A stretch of 64,000 nt of DNA, taken from assembly GCF_003692615.1 (NCBI RefSeq), contig NZ_CP023540.1:930001-994000 (forward strand), read 5' to 3'. The notes beneath the pieces were generated by a model. The model saw only the letters and a list, made by a program, of their open reading frames with translations. It did no database searches and was not told the origin of the DNA. Of the stretch, positions 62,133-64,000 are shown piece by piece. Position numbers and translations under genes: made by a program. Source of the DNA: Chryseobacterium sp. 6424 (lineage in GTDB: Bacteria > Bacteroidota > Bacteroidia > Flavobacteriales > Weeksellaceae). Position 1 is the stretch's first letter. Each line of letters starts with the position of its first letter.

Positions 62133-64000
62133 ATGGATTATTTGAAAGGATTAAATGAAGCACAATATCAGGCCGTTACCACACTTGAAGGGCCGCTGAT
62201 GGTGCTTGCTGGCGCCGGATCCGGGAAAACCCGGGTGCTTACGATGCGTATTGCCCACCTGATTACCAACCTGGTAGATCCTTTCAACATTCTTGCCCTT
62301 ACCTTCACCAATAAAGCGGCGAAGGAAATGAAGGAACGTATCGCTAAAGTAGTAGGGCAAAGTGAAGCCCGATCACTTTGGATGGGCACATTCCACTCGG
62401 TATTTGCCAGGATTCTCCGTAGTGAAGCTCATTATTTGGGGTTTCCCTCCAATTTCACGATTTACGATTCCCAGGACTCACTTAATGTGCTTAAAAAAGT
62501 CTTGAAAGACCAGAATATTGATGCCGACCTTTATAAACCCAAAAAAGTATTGGCTCGCATCTCTAATTATAAAAACAACCTCATTACGGTAAAAGCCTAT
62601 TTCAACAATCCGGAGCTTATCGAAGGCGATGAGCGCGCGAACATGAAGCACATGGGCACCATTTACCAAAAATATGTAGAAACCTGCTTCCGAAACGGCG
62701 CGATGGATTTTGATGATCTGCTGCTGCGGACCAACGAATTGCTCACGCGTTTCCCGGAGGTCCTGGCAAAATACCAAGACCGTTTCCGGTACATATTGGT
62801 TGATGAGTATCAGGATACCAACCATTCGCAGTACCTTATTGTAAAAGCGCTTGCTTCAAAATTCGAGAATATCTGTGTGGTAGGCGACGACGCGCAATCT
62901 ATCTATTCCTTCCGTGGCGCTAATATCTACAACATCCTTAACTTCAAAAAAGACTACCCGGATGCCGTAACGGTTTCGCTGGAGCAAAACTACCGTTCCA
63001 CCCAAAACATTGTAAATGCAGCGAATGTTGTTATAGCCAAGAACGTTCAGCAGTTTAAGAAAAACGTTTTCAGTGATAATGAAGAAGGCGAAAAGATAAA
63101 AGTTTACCGTTCACTTTCTGATGCTGATGAGGCTAATTTCGTAGCGTCCAACATCTGGGAGCTTCACAATTCACAACAGCGCAGGTTTACAGATTTTGCC
63201 ATACTGTACCGAACCAACTCACAAACGCGTGCGTTTGAGGATGCTTTAAGAAGAAAAAACATCCCATACCGTGTATATGGCGGCCTGTCCTTCTATCAAA
63301 GGAAAGAGGTAAAAGACCTACTGGCTTACCTGCGGCTTCTGATTAATGAAAACGACAGCGAGGCACTAACCAGGATTATTAACTATCCGGCACGCGGCAT
63401 TGGCGAAACCACGCAGAATAAACTCATTGTTTTTGCGGACCGAAAAAATGTTCCGGTGACCGAAGTGCTTAATAATTTAGGGCATTATGCACCAGAACTT
63501 GGCCTGAATAATGGGATACTGACCAAACTTTCAGATTTTTGGGCGATGATTAAAGCTTTTCAGGTCATGCTGAAAACCGAAAACGCCTATCATGTAGCCA
63601 TGGAAGTGGCCAAACGCAGCGGACTTATTAAATTTCTGAAAGATGACCAAACACCTGAAGGAATTTCGCGCGTAGAAAACGTGCAGGAATTGATGAACTC
63701 CATGCAGGGATACATCGAGGAGCAGCAGCAGTTGGAAGACGGCGATCCATCATTATCAGGGTTTTTGGAGAATATCGCGCTCTCGGCCGATACCCAGAAC
63801 GATAAAAAAGAGGAAGGCGACCAGGTGTCGCTGATGACCATCCACCTTTCAAAAGGACTTGAATTTCCTGTGGTACATTTGGTTGGTTTAGAGGAAAATC
63901 TTTTTCCAAGTTTTATGAGTACTTCCACCCGCGAGGAAATAGAGGAAGAGCGGCGGCTGTTTTACGTTGCCCTTACCCGCGCCGAAAAGCAGGCGTACTT
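62133..64000 (+). CDS. UvrD/PcrA superfamily 1 DNA helicase (5' part, runs off the window)
   Basis: The frame is open from the ATG at 62133 to the window end, giving 622 residues of what is normally a protein of about 770 residues. Motif Ia and Walker A are visible as GLNEAQYQAV and AGAGSGKTRVL; then LTFTNKAAKEMKER, the Walker B box LVDEYQDTNHSQY, QSIYSFRGANI, and near the end motif V/VI pieces TIHLSKGLEFPVVHLVGLEE and RRLFYVALTRAEKQ. It unwinds DNA 3' to 5' in nucleotide-excision or recombination control. Its own promoter lies directly upstream. Confidence 0.96.
   Translation, partial: MDYLKGLNEAQYQAVTTLEGPLMVLAGAGSGKTRVLTMRIAHLITNLVDPFNILALTFTNKAAKEMKERIAKVVGQSEARSLWMGTFHSVFARILRSEAHYLGFPSNFTIYDSQDSLNVLKKVLKDQNIDADLYKPKKVLARISNYKNNLITVKAYFNNPELIEGDERANMKHMGTIYQKYVETCFRNGAMDFDDLLLRTNELLTRFPEVLAKYQDRFRYILVDEYQDTNHSQYLIVKALASKFENICVVGDDAQSIYSFRGANIYNILNFKKDYPDAVTVSLEQNYRSTQNIVNAANVVIAKNVQQFKKNVFSDNEEGEKIKVYRSLSDADEANFVASNIWELHNSQQRRFTDFAILYRTNSQTRAFEDALRRKNIPYRVYGGLSFYQRKEVKDLLAYLRLLINENDSEALTRIINYPARGIGETTQNKLIVFADRKNVPVTEVLNNLGHYAPELGLNNGILTKLSDFWAMIKAFQVMLKTENAYHVAMEVAKRSGLIKFLKDDQTPEGISRVENVQELMNSMQGYIEEQQQLEDGDPSLSGFLENIALSADTQNDKKEEGDQVSLMTIHLSKGLEFPVVHLVGLEENLFPSFMSTSTREEIEEERRLFYVALTRAEKQAY

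Overview
The window looks like chromosome of a member of the Bacteroidota, most likely a Weeksellaceae flavobacterium of the Chryseobacterium/Kaistella type. The evidence is the set of promoter -7 elements matching TAnnTTTG, the absence of strong Shine-Dalgarno sequences, and lineage-typical proteins (DUF5916 outer-membrane protein, bacterial alpha-2-macroglobulin, thioredoxin-reductase-like ferredoxin-NADP reductase, paired periplasmic M16 peptidases). The assignment rests on protein family recognition from memory, not on a search.

Layout. 1-2.5 kb: end of a membrane protein, DUF721 (DciA-like) with recF, and a UbiA-like membrane protein. 2.5-8.5 kb: one very large alpha-2-macroglobulin. 8.7-13.9 kb: a TolC/HlyD/ABC-2 permease export set, a Crp/Fnr-type regulator and two small genes. 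13.9-19.7 kb: thiolase, TspO-like protein, metallo-hydrolase, SRPBCC protein, tatC, kdsD-like isomerase. 19.9-29.5 kb: recQ, a glycosyltransferase, B12-dependent ribonucleotide reductase, lpdA, KTSC protein, cvfB-like RNA-binding protein, CAT-like acyltransferase and tRNA-Pro(GGG).

30.0-33.8 kb is the only clearly accessory stretch. It holds a 42-bp tandem repeat array whose units form hairpins with a compensatory change, an SMI1/KNR4 gene flanked by palindromic elements, and a decayed type II restriction-modification system. In that system the methylase is internally deleted right after its NPP motif, the nuclease is frameshifted twice, and the small XRE controller is intact.

33.8-44.8 kb: SulP transporter, acyl-CoA ligase, acyl-CoA dehydrogenase, DUF4349 protein, prfC, CPBP protease, rdgB, pheS. 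44.8-52.2 kb: DUF5916 and DUF3108 proteins, a ferredoxin-NADP reductase and an adrenodoxin-type ferredoxin separated by a 21-bp coding-like repeat array, pepD and a lipoprotein. 52.3-64 kb: recR with two glycosyltransferases, secG, a soluble PAS histidine kinase with a stand-alone receiver, the M16 peptidase pair, a cold-shock protein with a long leader, and the first 1.87 kb of a UvrD/PcrA helicase running off the end.

Most of the window is ordinary housekeeping. No wholly new system is visible. The items most worth a second look are the two short-period repeat arrays (42 bp at 30.1 kb, 21 bp at 49.4 kb), the palindrome-flanked island with the dying restriction-modification system, the apparently thioester-less alpha-2-macroglobulin, and the RecQ lacking its zinc cysteines.
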